Source: Globobulimina sp.
Lineage: Eukaryota > Foraminifera > Rotaliida
Assembly (NCBI GenBank): GCA_003354225.1
Contig: PIVH01000067.1
Location: 1-8,695 of the forward strand
Direction: 5' to 3'
Length of the DNA: 8,695 bases
Under the pieces are notes generated by a model. The model saw only the letters and a list, made by a program, of their open reading frames with translations, was not told the origin of the DNA and made no database searches. Shown one piece after another: positions 7,254-8,695 of this stretch. The position numbers were made by a program, and so were the translations under genes. Each line of letters begins with the position of its first letter. Positions within the stretch are counted from its first letter, which is position 1.

Positions 7254-8292
7254 ATGCAACGAAGAAACGCTCGTCTAAGAAGAGAATACATCTTTAGAAA
7301 AGTTATGCAAAATAACCCAAAAAAAAGTCAATTTCATTCAATAATAACTTATTATGATTGCACACAGAGTTTACAACCTAGATACCGCGCAGAATACAAA
7401 GCAAAAAGGAAACTTCAAAATGCATTAAACTGTTAAGTGACTCATTACAATATTTTTTTGCAACTTATGCAAAAACAAAAACAAAAAAAACATTTATAAT
7501 TATAATTCAGCGGGAGGCAAAGTACCCTCATCAATCCAGAATAAATTTGATCGAATCAGCACTGCACTGAAAGCAGATGATGTTCACACCAAAGACATTG
7601 GGAAAAGAGCGAAATTCTTGGATGATGAATACGCTTTGTCCGGGGTCAAAGATCCAAAAATATTAATCACGACATCACGCGATCCCACCGATAAATTATT
7701 ACGTTTTGTGAAAGAAATGAAACTTTGTTATCCAAATTCAGTGCGTATAAACAGAGGAAATATCTCTACAAACGAGCTAATCTCAGAAGGCCGCAATACG
7801 GGTTTTAGTGACATTATAATATTCCATGAACATTCCGGCACCGCGGATGGTATGATTGTGTGCCATTTGCCCTATGGTCCCACTGCCTACTTCTCGTTGA
7901 AAGATGTGATTGCCAGACACGACTTACCCAAACATTCATTGCATAGTGTTTCTGAACAAATGCCACATTTAATATTTAATAATTTTAGCACATTGTTGGG
8001 AGAGAGGGTCACTCGAATTGTCAAGTATTTATATCCAGTGATTGAGGATAAACATAAACATAAAATAAGGAGAGTCATATCGTATTCAAATGTGAATGAT
8101 TTTATTTTATTTCGACATCATGTTTACAGGAAAGTGCTTCAAAATCAGGACATCGATTTAATTGAAATTGGACCAAGGTTTACAATGCGATTATACCAAA
8201 TAAAATTGGGGACGCTCGATCAAAAGGAAGCTGCCACTGAATGGGTATTGCGCCCTCATTTTAATACGGCATGGAAACGTAAAGCATTGTGA
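7254..8292 (+). CDS. IMP4: U3 snoRNP protein IMP4 (Brix domain); three exons, join(7254..7301, 7368..7431, 7511..8292)
   Basis: The exons are 48, 64 and 782 nt, giving 297 residues plus TGA; yeast and human IMP4 are about 290. IMP4 acts with IMP3 and MPP10 and the U3 snoRNA in the nucleolar SSU processome, supporting early cleavages of pre-rRNA for the 40S subunit. The N-terminus MQRRNARLRREYIFRK is the family's conserved opening and fixes the start. The Brix domain follows, with DDEYALSGVKDPKILITTSRDP, RINRGN, FHEHSGTADGMIVCHLPYGPTAYF-type, SEQMPHLIFNNF, FRHHVYRK, EIGPRFTMRLYQIKLGT and EWVLRP blocks (the longer ones only partly cited here), ending NTAWKRKAL. With both introns removed the first 40 residues match plant IMP4 without gaps. 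The TTG at 7618 is not a start; it lies inside exon 3. Convergent with the gene ending at 8437. Confidence 0.93.
7302..7367 (+). other. IMP4 intron 1 (66 nt, phase 0, no in-frame stop)
   Basis: It starts AAA|GTTATG and ends GCACACAG|AG. It is exactly 22 codons long with no stop, so an ORF caller reads through it. Keeping it would insert 22 Asn/Lys/Tyr-rich residues into the conserved N-terminal helix; removing it gives REYIFRKSLQPRYRAEYKAK, which lines up with the plant protein without gaps. Confidence 0.78.
7432..7510 (+). other. IMP4 intron 2 (79 nt, phase 1)
   Basis: It starts AACT|GTTAAG and ends TATAATTCAG|CGGGAGG. The frame from exon 2 hits TAA at 7434-7436 just inside it, and the exon 3 frame hits TGA at 7438-7440, so splicing is needed. 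The join makes a Ser codon (T|CG) and gives QNALNSGGKVP. The donor resembles that of intron 1 (GTTATG versus GTTAAG). The interior is A-rich with an AAAAAC-type run. Confidence 0.9.
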
Positions 8293-8436
8293 TTATATTT
8301 TTTATAACGTTGTAACTTGTTTCAGACTTTTTTATTGAATGCAATTGGAAAACGAGTGTTCTTCAAACTAATATTGCAAATACTAACGAATAATAATTAT
8401 AATGTGTACAAGGTAAATAAAAAAAAAATATAAAAT
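8293..8436. other. Convergent intergenic region (144 nt) holding two 3' UTRs
   Basis: The region lies between the IMP4 stop (TGA 8290-8292) and the minus-strand stop (TAA 8439-8437). TGTA occurs 19 nt after the IMP4 stop (8311-8314) and, on the minus strand, 26 nt after the other stop (8410-8407). A plus-strand AATAAA (8416-8421) runs into an A-tract. No coding potential or RNA gene is seen. Confidence 0.55.
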
Positions 8437-8695
8437 TTATTTCTTTGTTCTAAATCCATATAACTGATGAATTTTTGTTTGATCTCCATCTTTTAAAATT
8501 CTTTGAATCATTAATTCCTGGTCTTTGCATTTCATTAATTGTTTAATTTTTGCATTATCTCTGGTTGGACTATATTCCTCATTTTGTATTAATTGATCAA
8601 TATAATCGCCAAACGTCGATAATGAAGGTCTCAATGCTACTTTTTCTAAATAATTACGATATTTTAATATATCCGCAATCATTCCATGTACTTCC
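8437..8695 (-). CDS. C-terminal fragment of an AIG1-like GTPase family paralogue, 5' part beyond the window
   Basis: The minus-strand frame is open through the right edge (first whole codon GAA at 8694-8692) and ends at TAA 8439-8437, so the Met at 8682 need not be the start. The visible residues include DILKYRNYLEKVALRPSL followed by STFGDYIDQLIQ. These align closely with the spliced GTPase next door (NILKDFRYLEMNALRP, then KLSTVGEYIDQVLQ) and with the conserved C-terminal LST-YID module that I recall from AIG1-like large GTPases. The rest is a charged helical tail of about 45 residues ending RTKK. It stops where the neighbour continues into Cys-rich, EF-hand and SPRY domains. I infer a related GTPase without that extension; the G domain is not in the window, so this rests on the tail only. 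Confidence 0.65.
   Translation of the reverse strand, partial: EVHGMIADILKYRNYLEKVALRPSLSTFGDYIDQLIQNEEYSPTRDNAKIKQLMKCKDQELMIQRILKDGDQTKIHQLYGFRTKK

Noticed and set aside
6972-7436. Plus-strand ORF running through the GTPase start into IMP4
   Set aside because: Its first part is antisense to the basic N-terminus of the GTPase. The IMP4 start at 7254 is set by family conservation.
7618-7620. TTG as the start of a 224-residue IMP4
   Set aside because: The frame continues upstream to 7511 and joins exons 1 and 2, which encode the conserved IMP4 N-terminus.
1-8695. tRNA, rRNA, CRISPR array, insertion sequence or viral insertion
   Set aside because: I saw no cloverleaf-like segment, regular spacer array, transposase, terminal repeats or viral protein family in any gap or frame.

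Overview
The window is a very compact, AT-rich piece of a nuclear genome from a unicellular eukaryote. The evidence is eukaryote-only families (an eEF1A-type GTPase, the SSU-processome protein IMP4, a TORTIFOLIA1/SPIRAL2-type microtubule protein), small GT-AG introns (66, 79 and 163 nt), the standard stop codons TAA and TGA, and no bacterial-type ribosome binding sites or operons. A plant-type TOR1/SPR2 protein beside a multidomain Cys-rich/EF-hand/SPRY protein suggests a protist, perhaps a rhizarian. That placement is a guess; the sequence does not settle the species.

Layout, left to right, in strictly alternating orientation: (1) the 5' two thirds of a divergent eEF1A-like gene on the minus strand (1-891, running off the left edge); (2) a TOR1/SPR2-like HEAT-repeat gene on the plus strand (1103-3049); (3) a large two-exon gene on the minus strand (7177-4995 joined to 4831-3241), predicted to encode a 1257-residue protein; (4) a three-exon IMP4 gene on the plus strand (7254-7301, 7368-7431, 7511-8292; 297 residues); (5) the 3' end of another minus-strand gene (8437 to the right edge). 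The gaps are 211, 191, 76 and 144 nt, so divergent pairs probably share promoters and convergent pairs have nearly touching 3' UTRs.

The main result comes from reconstructing the splicing. Read naively, the stretch 3241-7177 looks like two overlapping genes: a 744-residue GTPase and a 569-residue zinc-finger/EF-hand/SPRY protein that starts at a GTG. Removing a GT-AG intron (4994-4832) joins them in frame and restores the conserved segment ALRPKLSTVGEYIDQ. A closely similar segment, ALRPSLSTFGDYIDQ, is present uninterrupted in the partial gene at the right edge. The joined product reads: basic N-terminus, PB1/ubiquitin-like fold (possible), SAM-like domain, AIG1/septin-like G domain, Cys-rich module, coiled coil, LST-YIDQ module, two ZZ-like Cys/His repeats, two EF-hands, SPRY. 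The right-edge gene stops soon after the LST-YIDQ module, so it is probably a paralogue without the C-terminal extension. The two paralogues flank IMP4.

The genes do not form one pathway. eEF1A-like and IMP4 relate to translation and ribosome assembly, TOR1-like to microtubules. The multidomain GTPase looks like a nucleotide- and calcium-responsive scaffold; its biological role is unknown.
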